64,000 bases of DNA, taken from assembly GCA_964450955.1 (NCBI GenBank), contig CAYVFI010000002.1:244305-308304 (forward strand). Reading direction: 5' to 3'. The stretch is from CAYNWT01 sp964450955. Its GTDB lineage: Bacteria; Planctomycetota; Planctomycetia; Planctomycetales; Planctomycetaceae. Under the pieces are notes generated by a model. It made no database searches, was not told where the DNA came from, and was given only the letters and a program-made list of their open reading frames with translations. Of this stretch, positions 34,522-43,106 are shown piece after piece. Numbering within the stretch: the stretch's first letter is position 1; the number at the start of each line of letters is the position of its first letter. The translations under genes were made by a program, and so were the position numbers.

Positions 34522-35583
34522 ATGTCCACGCTCGCTTTCGCCCTCCTAACCGCACTCCTTAGCCCACAGGATTCCGATGCAAGCCGGCTGAAAGAGCTGA
34601 AAAGCGAACTAAAAACGCAAGGTGTCCGGGTCGCGGCCACATACGTCGCTCTTAGCTGCGAATCGGATCTTCGATCGGGGCTCGCGAAGACCAACAAACT
34701 AAAAAGAGCGCTGATCAAGGCAGAGAAAGAACTCGCCGCGGCCAATCTTCAGGTCTCGAGGAACAAATTGGCCACAACCCAGCTGACGCAGGCGAACGCT
34801 GAACTCAACGCCCGCCTGGCCCGAATCTCACCGACAGACGTGGTAGCCAACAACAAGCTGGTCGGCATGATTAACACCAACAACGCCCAACTGAAGTTAT
34901 TGGACGATCAACGCCGGCAGTTCGACAAGGGGTACTCGAGAATCCGGCAGGCAGCGGATCAGGTTCGAGAAGACTACGTTGGGCATATCCTTGATCTCCG
35001 CAAAACGGCAAACAAAGTTACGGCTGCCTACCAAACAAAACCAAACGAAGAAACTATCCAGTCACTTCTCAAAGAACTTGGCAAGCTGACCGGCAAGACC
35101 TACGAGCTAAGTGAATCGCGTGCGTTCCAAACCGCTGTGAAGCAACTTTCGAAATTGGAAAAGACGGTTCTCTCTGAGTCTATCCCGCTAAGAAAAGACG
35201 GCGACACGTTGTGCGCGACGGTTGTGATCAATGGGCAGGCTTGCGACATGGTCGTCGATTCCGGTGCAACGCTAATTGCTCTTCCGTGGAAGATTGCCAG
35301 GGAACTCAAAGTGAAAGTGAAACCGTCGGACAAACCGATCAAGCTGCAACTTGCCGACGGCCGAACAATCGACGGCACGATGGTCGTGCTGGAATCCGTC
35401 CGCGTTGGCGGATTCGTGGTTGAGAAAGTGGAAGCCGCGATCCTCGGCCCCGAAGCCAGGTTCGCCTCACCGCTGTTGGGAATGAGCTTCCTGAAGAACT
35501 TCCAGTTCGAAATCAAGCCAGCCGACCCGGCCATGACATTGGTCCGGGTGGATGGAACGACAAAGAATCGACCTGGCCGCTAA
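34522..35583 (+). CDS. Secreted or anchored retropepsin-like aspartic protease with coiled-coil N-terminal half
   Basis: 353 residues. The first 15 or so residues are hydrophobic (TLAFALLTALL), probably a signal sequence. Residues about 20-215 are long charged helices (LKRALIKAEKELAAANLQVS, QLKLLDDQRRQFDKGYSRIR), a likely coiled coil. The C-terminal about 120 residues form a single-lobe aspartic protease unit: the catalytic VDSGATLIALP, the flap-like LADGRTIDGTMV, and the LLGMSFLKNFQFEI closing motif of clan AA bacterial proteases. Only one DSG motif is present, so a dimer is required for activity. Substrate unknown. The coiled coil may drive dimerisation. Confidence 0.82.
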   Translation: MSTLAFALLTALLSPQDSDASRLKELKSELKTQGVRVAATYVALSCESDLRSGLAKTNKLKRALIKAEKELAAANLQVSRNKLATTQLTQANAELNARLARISPTDVVANNKLVGMINTNNAQLKLLDDQRRQFDKGYSRIRQAADQVREDYVGHILDLRKTANKVTAAYQTKPNEETIQSLLKELGKLTGKTYELSESRAFQTAVKQLSKLEKTVLSESIPLRKDGDTLCATVVINGQACDMVVDSGATLIALPWKIARELKVKVKPSDKPIKLQLADGRTIDGTMVVLESVRVGGFVVEKVEAAILGPEARFASPLLGMSFLKNFQFEIKPADPAMTLVRVDGTTKNRPGR

Positions 35584-35621
35584 TCGGCGAACCAAGGCAG
35601 CAAGGCCGCCGACGACGCCCG

Positions 35622-36353
35622 TCACACGCGCTCGTCTTTGAACGGATGCAACAGGTTTGGTCTGTCTTTCGGCAAGCGATCGATCAGCGCCTCTGCCATT
35701 TTGAAGTCGCTGGTCGTGGTAATTTTGAAGTTCATGGATGAACCTTCCACAACCTGCACCGCGTGTCCTGCGTTCTGCACCAATTGAGCCTCGTCAGTGG
35801 CAGAGAAATCGTCAGCTGCTGCGTAGGCTTGTTCCAAAATATCGCGACGGAACACCTGCGGCGTCTGAGCCGCCCACAACCCGGAACGGTCGACTGTTTC
35901 AGTAATGTTCCTGCCTTCATCGACTCGCTTTAGCGTGCTCGCGACCGGAACCGCGGGAATGGCCGCACCACTGTCAAACGCCGCGTTGAAGACCTGGTCA
36001 ATCCACCGCCCCGTCAACATGGGCCGCGCGCCGTCGTGGACAGCGATGAACTCAGCTTCCGCGTTCACTTCCGCCATGGCCTTCTTCACCGTCTCCGCAC
36101 GACTGGCGCCGCCGTGCACAATGTCGACAGCCATAAAAGCCAGGTTCGGACGAAACTTCTCTTTGAAGAACTCATCGTCATCCGGCGCGATTGCGACGAT
36201 GGTCTGAATGACGTCGGAACGATTCGCGAAGTGTTCCGCCGACCGCAACCAAATCGCGCGGCCTTTGAGTTCGGTGAAGACTTTTTTGCGTTCGCCAAGC
36301 TTGAATCGACTGCTTTGGCCCGCGGCAGGGATAATGACGGCGACTTTCGGCAT
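35622..36353 (-). CDS. ispD: 2-C-methyl-D-erythritol 4-phosphate cytidylyltransferase
   Basis: 243 residues, third step of the MEP isoprenoid pathway. The start MPKVAVIIPAAGQSSRF puts the nucleotide-binding loop (PAAGQSSRF) at the N-terminus as usual; the upstream frame to 36413 is ignored. Other motifs are RKKVFTELKGRAI (with the conserved Lys), VHGGASRAETVKKA, IAVHDGARPML and AAQTPQVFRRDIL. The family length is about 230-240. A related CDP-ribitol enzyme could not be fully excluded, but the motif set favours IspD. ispF is not adjacent. Confidence 0.93.
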   Translation of the reverse strand: MPKVAVIIPAAGQSSRFKLGERKKVFTELKGRAIWLRSAEHFANRSDVIQTIVAIAPDDDEFFKEKFRPNLAFMAVDIVHGGASRAETVKKAMAEVNAEAEFIAVHDGARPMLTGRWIDQVFNAAFDSGAAIPAVPVASTLKRVDEGRNITETVDRSGLWAAQTPQVFRRDILEQAYAAADDFSATDEAQLVQNAGHAVQVVEGSSMNFKITTTSDFKMAEALIDRLPKDRPNLLHPFKDERV

Positions 36354-36452
36354 GCTGGCCTCTGCTGATTTAAGCAAACACTCGTACAAACTGGTTCTGC
36401 GAGATGTTAGCACACTTGCCGTGTTTTGACTTCGCCGGCTGCCGGTTTGAAC

Positions 36453-36887
36453 CTACTCAGTCAGGCTAAGCGACTCGGTGATTCGCTCCAACGTCCGTCG
36501 CGTGCTGGCGAGTTCGAAGTCCGTTCCCTGATACAGGACCAGAAGGGTAAACGCCGGAGTTGTTACCGCTCGCAAACACGCCGTGTTGACCAGCTCAAGA
36601 CAAACAAACTCGACATCACGGCCTTCGACGTCTTCATCGCACAGATCGTCCATGTGCGTGATTTCCGGCGAGTAGACATCGACCTCGTCGTATTCTTCCT
36701 GGAACGCACCAACGGCGGCTTCCAACACAGATTCCACGGTCGGTCGCCCCTGAAACAGGCTCAAGCACCAAAATGAGGTCTCCGGACTGTTGACCGTAAT
36801 CGTGCGAGCATCCGCGGTTTCGCCGTCGTCAACGTCCCAGTCATCGGGATATTCGAACCGGATTCCGTACTGAGAGTATTCGTTCAT
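36453..36887 (-). CDS. Conserved small protein, DcrB/PsbP-like in appearance
   Basis: 144 residues, with the ATG at 36887 preceded by a TTG in the same frame at 36890. The opening YGIRFEYPDDWDVDDGETAD is the typical beginning of small PsbP/DcrB-like proteins (a strand plus a P-x-x-W motif). Strands ARTITVNSPETSFWCLSLFQ and RDVEFVCLELV alternate with helices. No signal sequence is present. Function unknown; it resembles many uncharacterised planctomycete cytosolic proteins of this length. Confidence 0.65.
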   Translation of the reverse strand: MNEYSQYGIRFEYPDDWDVDDGETADARTITVNSPETSFWCLSLFQGRPTVESVLEAAVGAFQEEYDEVDVYSPEITHMDDLCDEDVEGRDVEFVCLELVNTACLRAVTTPAFTLLVLYQGTDFELASTRRTLERITESLSLTE

Positions 36888-37013
36888 CAATTGTCGCTAA
36901 TCTGTCGCTTTCGTGAAAACGCACTCCGGGGCTTGGGGATTCCCATCCCGGAATTATAATCCTGAACAAGCGAGCCAGGATTGAGGTTCGAGCATCGAAC
37001 AGCAAAGTGTTCG

Positions 37014-37598
37014 ATGATTTCCGCCCAGCCCAATCGTCCTGAATCTCACGTCAACATGCCAGTGTCCCGAATCAAGTCGTGGCTCAGCCCACAGGTGTTG
37101 CTCCGTAACATCCTGGGCATCAACGACTCAACGCATTCCATCGCGTTGGGAGCCGCTATCGGGATGGCTATCGGTATGTCGCCAACCGTTGGCATTCAGA
37201 TGATCATCGTGATGCTGGTCGCGCTCATCGCGAAACCATTCTTCCACTTCAACCGCATGGCGGGTGTGTTGACGGTCTACGTTTCGAACCCTGTCACCAT
37301 GGTTCCGATTTACTACTTCCTGTACTGGGTCGGAACATTCTTTGTGCAGGGCAAGGTCACACGCGACGACTTCGAAAAAATCCTGCACTACGACGGTTTC
37401 GACGGATGGTGGAACGCAATCACCGGGCTGTTCGTCGACATTGGCACGCCCTTGATAATCGGAACCGCAATCGTCGCCCCGTTGTGCGGGCTGATCACCT
37501 ACCCTGTGATGCGACTCATGCTGAAGTGGTTCAGGCCAGAGCCTGTCGGAGAAGAGAACGCGGAACCCGAAGCAGACAAACCAGCCGCCTTAGAATGA
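37014..37598 (+). CDS. DUF2062 family membrane protein
   Basis: 194 residues if the ATG at 37014 is used (MISAQPNRPES); the ATG at 37056 (MPVSRIKSWLSP) is the main alternative and there is no good ribosome binding site to decide. The DUF2062 core is plain: HSIALGAAIGMAIGMSPTVG, two hydrophobic helices (IQMIIVMLVALIAKPFFHFN), VYVSNPVTMVPIYYFLYWVG and a C-terminal pair of helices with LIIGTAIVAPLCGLITYPVM. A charged Glu/Ala/Pro tail ends it. The family function is unknown, thought to be linked to cell envelope glycan metabolism. Confidence 0.85.
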   Translation: MISAQPNRPESHVNMPVSRIKSWLSPQVLLRNILGINDSTHSIALGAAIGMAIGMSPTVGIQMIIVMLVALIAKPFFHFNRMAGVLTVYVSNPVTMVPIYYFLYWVGTFFVQGKVTRDDFEKILHYDGFDGWWNAITGLFVDIGTPLIIGTAIVAPLCGLITYPVMRLMLKWFRPEPVGEENAEPEADKPAALE

Positions 37599-37646
37599 AC
37601 CGAACGGATGCTCGCGACTCAACGGGTTCTGACGCCCGAGCACGAC

Positions 37647-39086
37647 TTAGAACTCAATCGTCTGATACAAGTCCGGAATCACTGGGTCAGAATTACAGTC
37701 GTCGCGGATCAACCGCGCGAGCGCCTGGGCTGAGTCGGTTTCGCCGTGGACCAGAAATACGTTGTCGGCGCCGCCGCGTTTCGCGAGTTCACTAAACCAC
37801 CACTTCAGATCGTCAGCGTCACCGTGGGCTGAGAGGCCGTTGATTTTCTGAACGTTCGCACGCAGTGGGTACTCTTTGCCAAAAATTCGGACCTTTGGTT
37901 GCCGTTCGACCAGCCGGCGCCCCAGCGTATGAGCCGCCTGGTAACCGATGATGCAAATCTCGTTTTCCTCGTGAGAGACCGCGTGCTTCAAGTGGTGCAC
38001 CACACGACCAAATTCGCACATGCCGCTGGATGCAATCACCACAAACGCGCCTTTGCGCTTGTTCAACTTCATGCTCTCGTCACGATTCTGCACGAACCGC
38101 AGGGTCGGAAACTCGAACACATCGTCGTCGTCTTCCAACTTCTCCAACACCTTGTCATTGAGCTCGCGCTGGTAGTCGCGGTAGACGTCGGTCAGTCGCG
38201 TTGCCAGCGGGCTATCGACAAACACCGGCATGTCACCAAGCGCGCCGTCGTTGTACATGTTGTTCAGAATGTGCAGAACCAACTGTGTTCGCCCCAGACT
38301 GAAGGCCGGAATAACGACCCGCCCGTCATTCGCGATTGCCCGCTTGACGATGCGCTCCAGATGAACACGAATGTTGGCAATCGGCGGGTGGGTGCGATTG
38401 CCGTAAGTGCTTTCGCAAATCACAGCGTCGCAACCATCCATGATCGCAGGATCTCGCAGCAGAGGCATTCCGCGCTGACCAAGGTCACCGCTGAAGACAA
38501 CCCGGCGTGTCTCACCGGCGTCTTCGAGTTCAATCTCGACAATCGCTGACCCAAGAATGTGGCCGGCATTGTGGAACCGCAACCGGAAGTCGTCGGCAAG
38601 CTGATGCCATTCTGAAAACGCCAGCGGTTGAAACTGCTTGCTCATTTTCAACACGTCGTCTTCGCCGTACAGCGGTTCAATCGGCGGCAGCTTTTGTGAT
38701 TTAGAACCCGAGTTGCCTTTGTTCTTCGCCTGCTCTTCTTTCCGCCGGCGCCGCCGCAGGTACTTGGCATCTTCCTGCTGAATTTTCGCGCTATCTCGCA
38801 GCATGATGTACGCGATGTCGGCGGTGGCATCTGTGCAGAAAATCGGCCCCTTGTACCCAGCCTTGTGCAAAGCGGGCAGCCGACCGCTGTGGTCGATGTG
38901 GGCGTGTGAGAGAATCACTCCGTCCAGTTCTTTGGGGTCGCAAAGAAACTTTTCGTTCTTCTCGCGGCATTCCTGCCGACGCCCCTGAAAGAGTCCGCAG
39001 TCCAGCAGAATGCGGCGAGTATCGGTTTCGAGCAAATGTTGGCTACCGGTGACTTCACCGGCTGCGCCCAGGAAGGAGATTTTCAT
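37647..39086 (-). CDS. Metallo-beta-lactamase-fold ribonuclease (beta-CASP/CPSF type)
   Basis: 479 residues. The start MKISFLGAAGEVTGS at 39086 is the exact family N-terminus; the 69 extra upstream codons in the open frame are not used. The metal site is SHAHIDHSGRLP, with NAGHILGSA and FSGDLGQRG for further ligands. The beta-CASP insertion shows ESTYGNRTHPP, PAFSLGRTQLVLHIL and ASSGMCEFGRVVHHLKHA, and a final INGLSAHGDADDL motif and LVHGE complete the RNase pattern. A basic insertion (RRRRRKEEQAKNKGNSGSKS) sits in the lactamase part. It is an RNA-processing exo/endonuclease; its substrate is not known. It diverges from pyrF. Confidence 0.92.
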   Translation of the reverse strand: MKISFLGAAGEVTGSQHLLETDTRRILLDCGLFQGRRQECREKNEKFLCDPKELDGVILSHAHIDHSGRLPALHKAGYKGPIFCTDATADIAYIMLRDSAKIQQEDAKYLRRRRRKEEQAKNKGNSGSKSQKLPPIEPLYGEDDVLKMSKQFQPLAFSEWHQLADDFRLRFHNAGHILGSAIVEIELEDAGETRRVVFSGDLGQRGMPLLRDPAIMDGCDAVICESTYGNRTHPPIANIRVHLERIVKRAIANDGRVVIPAFSLGRTQLVLHILNNMYNDGALGDMPVFVDSPLATRLTDVYRDYQRELNDKVLEKLEDDDDVFEFPTLRFVQNRDESMKLNKRKGAFVVIASSGMCEFGRVVHHLKHAVSHEENEICIIGYQAAHTLGRRLVERQPKVRIFGKEYPLRANVQKINGLSAHGDADDLKWWFSELAKRGGADNVFLVHGETDSAQALARLIRDDCNSDPVIPDLYQTIEF

Positions 39087-39192
39087 GCCTGATGTTTGAC
39101 GATTCCATGAAATTTGTACAGACCGGAGCTGGAATGCACCAGAATGCGACTGCTTTGACTCAGAGTCGGCTGAACGGCAGAATCTTCGCACT

Positions 39193-40110
39193 ATGAAATC
39201 GTACTCATCCAGACTTGCCGCTCGCGTTACTAAAACCGGAACCTGTGCCCTCGTGGGCATTGATCCACGGTTCGAATTACTGCCAGAACCCATCGTCCAG
39301 GCCGCTCAGGCCAATGGTGGAAACCAGGATGCGGTGCAAGTTGCCGCCACAGAAGAATTCTGCCGCCGACTCATCGATGTCGTCGCACCACTGGTTCCCG
39401 CAGTCAAACCACAAGTCGCGTTCTTCGAACAACTCGGCCCTGCCGGCCTGGAAATGCTGGCTCGCGTCATCCAACACGCTCGTGATCAGGGCTTGATCGT
39501 CATCGCAGACGCCAAACGTGGCGACATCGGTTCAACAGCCGCTGCCTACGCCGACGCATGGCTGGCCGGCGAAGACCCAACTGCCGCGCGGTGGGCTGCG
39601 GATTGCCTTACCGTGAACCCGTACCTCGGCCGTGACTCACTGCAGCCGTTTGTCGATGTCGCAAAAGAGCGCGGAGCTGGCTTGTACGTGCTGGTTCGAA
39701 CCAGCAACCCAGGCGCGGCAGACTTTCAGGATCGTAAGACAGACGGGCAGACTCTGTATCAAGGGGTCGCGTCGCTAATCGAACAACTTTCCGTCGAGAC
39801 CCTGGACGGTGACTACGGACAAATCGGCGCTGTCGTCGGAGCGACCTGGCCGGAAGAACTTCAGCACCTTCGGGCAGCCATGCCGCACACGCTGTTGTTG
39901 GTGCCCGGATACGGAAGCCAGGGCGGCACCGCCAAAGATGTCATGTCAGCCGTCGATCAGCACGGTCAGGGAGCACTGATTAACAGCTCGCGCGGAATTA
40001 ATTTCGCTCATGCGAAGGAACCGTTCGCGACCGAGTTCGGAGCAAATCGGTGGGAAGAAGCAGTCGAAGCTGCGACACGAAAGATGATTGCAGACTTGGC
40101 AACAACGTAG
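39193..40110 (+). CDS. pyrF: Orotidine 5'-phosphate decarboxylase, PyrF type 2
   Basis: 305 residues; last step of UMP synthesis. The key catalytic loop is IADAKRGDIGSTAAAYA with the Asp-Lys-Asp triad. Other features are GTCALVGIDPRFELLPE near the N-terminus, KPQVAFFEQLGPAG, NPYLGRDSLQPFV, GAVVGATWPEELQHLRA, VPGYGSQGG and INSSRGINFA. The length of about 300 identifies the longer type 2 subfamily found in many non-model bacteria. No other pyr genes adjoin it. It is followed by the repeat array. Confidence 0.95.
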   Translation: MKSYSSRLAARVTKTGTCALVGIDPRFELLPEPIVQAAQANGGNQDAVQVAATEEFCRRLIDVVAPLVPAVKPQVAFFEQLGPAGLEMLARVIQHARDQGLIVIADAKRGDIGSTAAAYADAWLAGEDPTAARWAADCLTVNPYLGRDSLQPFVDVAKERGAGLYVLVRTSNPGAADFQDRKTDGQTLYQGVASLIEQLSVETLDGDYGQIGAVVGATWPEELQHLRAAMPHTLLLVPGYGSQGGTAKDVMSAVDQHGQGALINSSRGINFAHAKEPFATEFGANRWEEAVEAATRKMIADLATT

Positions 40111-40143
40111 GCCGGACCAGCTGTGATCGGACCCTCCGCCGCA

Positions 40144-40994
40144 TTTGACGGTATGCGCATTCGTAGGCCGCGACCAAGCGAAGCGCAGTTCCGGCACAAG
40201 CAGCTTAGAACCAGGGGCCGTTCAGTCTGAATGATCCTTGCTTGCCCTTGAATCGCGTGATGGCTCAGATGACGGAAATCAAACCAGTCCGGGAGTCCGG
40301 CCAGGCTTGGTCGTAATGGCCACAAGAAACACGAAAAGACACAAAAATAAGCAGCAGAACTTTTCGTGACTCTTTGTGTTTTTCGTGGCTAATAAGGCAC
40401 TGTGAAGCTCGTCTCTGCCGAGCGGATGCTCTTTGACGGTATGCGCATTCGTAGGCCGCGCCCAAGCGAAGCGCAGTTCCGGCACAAGCAGCTTAGAACC
40501 AGGGGCCGTTCAGTCTGAATGATCCTTGCTTGCCCTTGAATCGCGTGATGGCTCAGATGACGGAAATCAAACCAGTCCGGGAGTCCGGCCAGGCTTGGTC
40601 GTAATGGCCACAAGAAACACGAAAAGACACAAAAATAAGCAGCAGAACTTTTCGTGACTCTTTGTGTTTTTCGTGGCTAATAAGGCACTGTGAAGCTCGG
40701 CTCTGCCGAGCGGATGCTCTTTGACGGTATGCGCATTCGTAGGCCGCGACCAAGCGAAGCGCAGTTTCGGCACAAGCAGCTGAGAACCAGGGGCCGTTCA
40801 GTCTGAATGATCCTTGCTTACCCTTGAATCGCGTGGTGGCTCAGGCCTCATGGAAATCAAACCAGTCTGGGAGTCCGGCCATGCTTGGTCGTAATAGCCA
40901 CAAGAAACACGAAAAGACACAAAAAAGAAGCAGCAAGAGTTTTCGTGACTCTTTGTGTTTTTCGTGGCTAATAAGGCACTGTGAAGCTCGGCTC
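40144..40994. repeat. 288-bp tandem direct repeat array, three copies up to the gap
   Basis: Copies begin with TTTGACGGTATGCGCATTCG at 40144, 40432 and 40720, an exact period of 288 bp, with only a few substitutions between copies 1 and 2 and more in copy 3 (for example a changed CTCAGGCCTCATGG segment). Each copy holds a hairpin AGCTCGGCtctGCCGAGC-like and an imperfect inverted core pairing CACAAGAAACACGAAAAG with its complement near the CTTTGTGTTTTTCGTGGC text, a common intergenic repeat type. The minus-strand frames inside it are not genes. Confidence 0.9.
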
Positions 40995-41094
40995 NNNNNN
41001 NNNNNNNNNNNNNNNNNNNNNNNNNNNNNNNNNNNNNNNNNNNNNNNNNNNNNNNNNNNNNNNNNNNNNNNNNNNNNNNNNNNNNNNNNNNNNN
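40995..41094. other. Assembly gap of 100 N within the tandem repeat
   Basis: Exactly 100 N bases, the conventional placeholder for unknown length. The text on its right (TGCCGAGCGGATGCTATTCG) continues the repeat's hairpin in a diverged last copy, so the assembly likely collapsed additional repeats here. Confidence 0.95.
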
Positions 41095-41212
41095 TGCCGA
41101 GCGGATGCTATTCGATGGTATGGCATAGTGACGTGCGAAGAGGGCCCGTGATAGAACGAACCAGCCAGCGGCCGTTTTGTCTCAAACCAGTCCGGAAGTC
41201 ACGCCAGGTAAA

Positions 41213-43057
41213 CTACTTGTCAGCCTCTTCCTCTTTAGCTTGTTCCTTCTCGCCACCAGCCGCAGGTTCTTCTTTCGCGGCTTCTTTACCCTCAGCCGGC
41301 GCAGTTTCACCAGCTGCAGGTTCTCCTTCTTCCGTTGGCTCTTCCTTAGCCGGGGGAGGATTCCGCTTTAGCTCTGCAGCGAACTCCTGCTGCATCGTCC
41401 GCAAGTCTCTGCCCAGAACGATGTCCATATCACCTTCTTCGGTCGTCAGAACCAAGGTGCGGTCACCGATGGTTTTCACGTCGCCCGAAATATCGGCCAC
41501 GTTTAGCTTACTGCCAATTTTCAGCTTCATTGGTTTGTTATTGATCTGATCGAAGAACAAAGCCTCCATCTCATCGCCGATACCAATCGCTGCAGTAAAT
41601 TTCGTGTAGCGAGCTGCGTCGTCGCGAGCCATCAACCGGATGGTTCCCTCGGCTTCTTTGCCGCCTTTGTCCTTCACTGTAATCGTGACTTCGTACTCGC
41701 CAGGATCAATACCCTCAGCCGGACGCCAGTTGAACGCCATCGTCTTTGAGTCGATGAAAGCGCCGTCTACGCCGTCGATTTCGAACTCAAGTTGGTCAGC
41801 TGGTGTTTCATCTTCAACTTTCAGGTCGACGGTGACCGGCTGCCCTAACCAGGCAGTGATCGTCCGACGAGGCACTGTCAGTCGTGGTTCGTCGTTCTCC
41901 ACAACCACATTGACTTTGAACTCTTTCTTAAGCTTCCCAAGCTCGTCGTTGTTAGCCTGAGTGACAAGGACTTCCGCGCTGTACTGGTCGACTTTCACAT
42001 CATCGCCTGGAGCCCACTTCACTTCGCCAGTCTCTTTGTCGATGCTCATCCCTTCCGGGTGCCCGTCAGCCAATTCGAACACAGGCTTACCGACTGCTTT
42101 GTCGAAATCGGTCGTGGTGACTTTGAAACGCAGGTCATCGCCGACGATCAACTTCTTGTCATTAATGGGATTGATTCGAGGATCAAGTTCCCGCGGAATG
42201 ACAGGTTTGACGAAAGGGCTATTCGCAAGAAGCTCTTTGTATTGATCGAAACTAGTGTCCGCCATTTCCTGAGCAACAGGCACGAACAGAACCTTGGCTT
42301 TGTCTGTGTGCGCGGCCGGTTCGGAATCATCCATGCCACGCTTCACCGTAAACGTGCCGTCCTCAGAGACTTCAGTGACTTCCATGTACTCCTCACCAAC
42401 CTTCACCTGGAACCCGGGCGATGTTGGGAATCCGTCTGTATCAGCGACCGCCAGTTGTGTGGCTTCTGCGTCCAGTTCAGCCGCCAATGGGCTCTGGTTG
42501 AACAAGTCCAGGCGGGCCGGAGCAGACTGCATGCAAATCCCTTCAACGACCATGTCGATGGCCATGTAAGGATCGCCTTCAAGGTCTTCAGACTCCATGC
42601 TCATATTCACAACGCGCTGCAACAAGTCGGCTCGTTTGAATCGATAGAGGAACCGAGAGAGTTCAGCCAGGGTCGCCTCGCCTTTGATCTTGACCTGCAC
42701 TGCCCAAAAGACATCCGACTTCCTGGTTGATTTCCGGGATTTGGATCCTGCTTCAACTTCCAGCTGGTCAAGTCCACATTCTTCAGCCAGATCATTGATC
42801 CACTGACGATACTTCAGCATGGCTGTGTTTGGGTCAGGAGGCAGGCTCTGCCACGCCCACTTCTTTAGCTTGGCCTGAGCAACAAACAGATCGTTTTCTT
42901 CACGTTCCGCAATCTGGTACTTCTGCTGAACGTTGACCCACGCAGTGTCCGCCTTATTCAACGGTTCCGTGATCATCTTGTCCGGGCGCGCAACGGAAAA
43001 ACCGAGAGTTCCGACAAGCAAACCAGCAAGCAGCTTTGTTCGATTTTTTTCCTGCAT
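41213..43057 (-). CDS. GspM/PilO-position secretion protein with Ig/cadherin-like modules
   Basis: 614 residues, last gene of the secretion operon. The first 25 residues contain one hydrophobic helix after a basic start (NRTKLLAGLLVGTLGFSVA). Residues about 35-165 are helical then ferredoxin-like (DVFWAVQVKIKGEATLAELS, MAIDMVVEGICM), as in PilO/GspM. Beyond this are modules absent from ordinary GspM: a putative Ig domain near 330-390 (HPEGMSIDKETGEVKWAPGD) and another near 395-480 (ITAWLGQPVTVDLKVEDETP, GEYEVTITVKDKGGKEAEG). The C-terminus is a Glu/Pro/Ala-rich tail of about 70 residues. The extra modules suggest a role outside the inner membrane. Confidence 0.82.
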   Translation of the reverse strand: MQEKNRTKLLAGLLVGTLGFSVARPDKMITEPLNKADTAWVNVQQKYQIAEREENDLFVAQAKLKKWAWQSLPPDPNTAMLKYRQWINDLAEECGLDQLEVEAGSKSRKSTRKSDVFWAVQVKIKGEATLAELSRFLYRFKRADLLQRVVNMSMESEDLEGDPYMAIDMVVEGICMQSAPARLDLFNQSPLAAELDAEATQLAVADTDGFPTSPGFQVKVGEEYMEVTEVSEDGTFTVKRGMDDSEPAAHTDKAKVLFVPVAQEMADTSFDQYKELLANSPFVKPVIPRELDPRINPINDKKLIVGDDLRFKVTTTDFDKAVGKPVFELADGHPEGMSIDKETGEVKWAPGDDVKVDQYSAEVLVTQANNDELGKLKKEFKVNVVVENDEPRLTVPRRTITAWLGQPVTVDLKVEDETPADQLEFEIDGVDGAFIDSKTMAFNWRPAEGIDPGEYEVTITVKDKGGKEAEGTIRLMARDDAARYTKFTAAIGIGDEMEALFFDQINNKPMKLKIGSKLNVADISGDVKTIGDRTLVLTTEEGDMDIVLGRDLRTMQQEFAAELKRNPPPAKEEPTEEGEPAAGETAPAEGKEAAKEEPAAGGEKEQAKEEEADK

Positions 43058-43106
43058 CGTTTCTACTCAATCAATCAATGTTCGTGAGTGTGCGGCGAAA
43101 GTGTCT

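Noticed and set aside
36353..36413. Extended ispD start
   Set aside because: The family N-terminus begins exactly at MPKVAVIIPAAG; the extension has no similarity.
40265..40773. Repeated minus-strand frames with similar products in the 288-bp repeats
   Set aside because: They are the same repeat text translated in each copy; they have no start signals and follow the repeat, not a gene.
40144..40994. CRISPR array
   Set aside because: The period is 288 bp with no short repeat-spacer alternation; the copies are near identical throughout.
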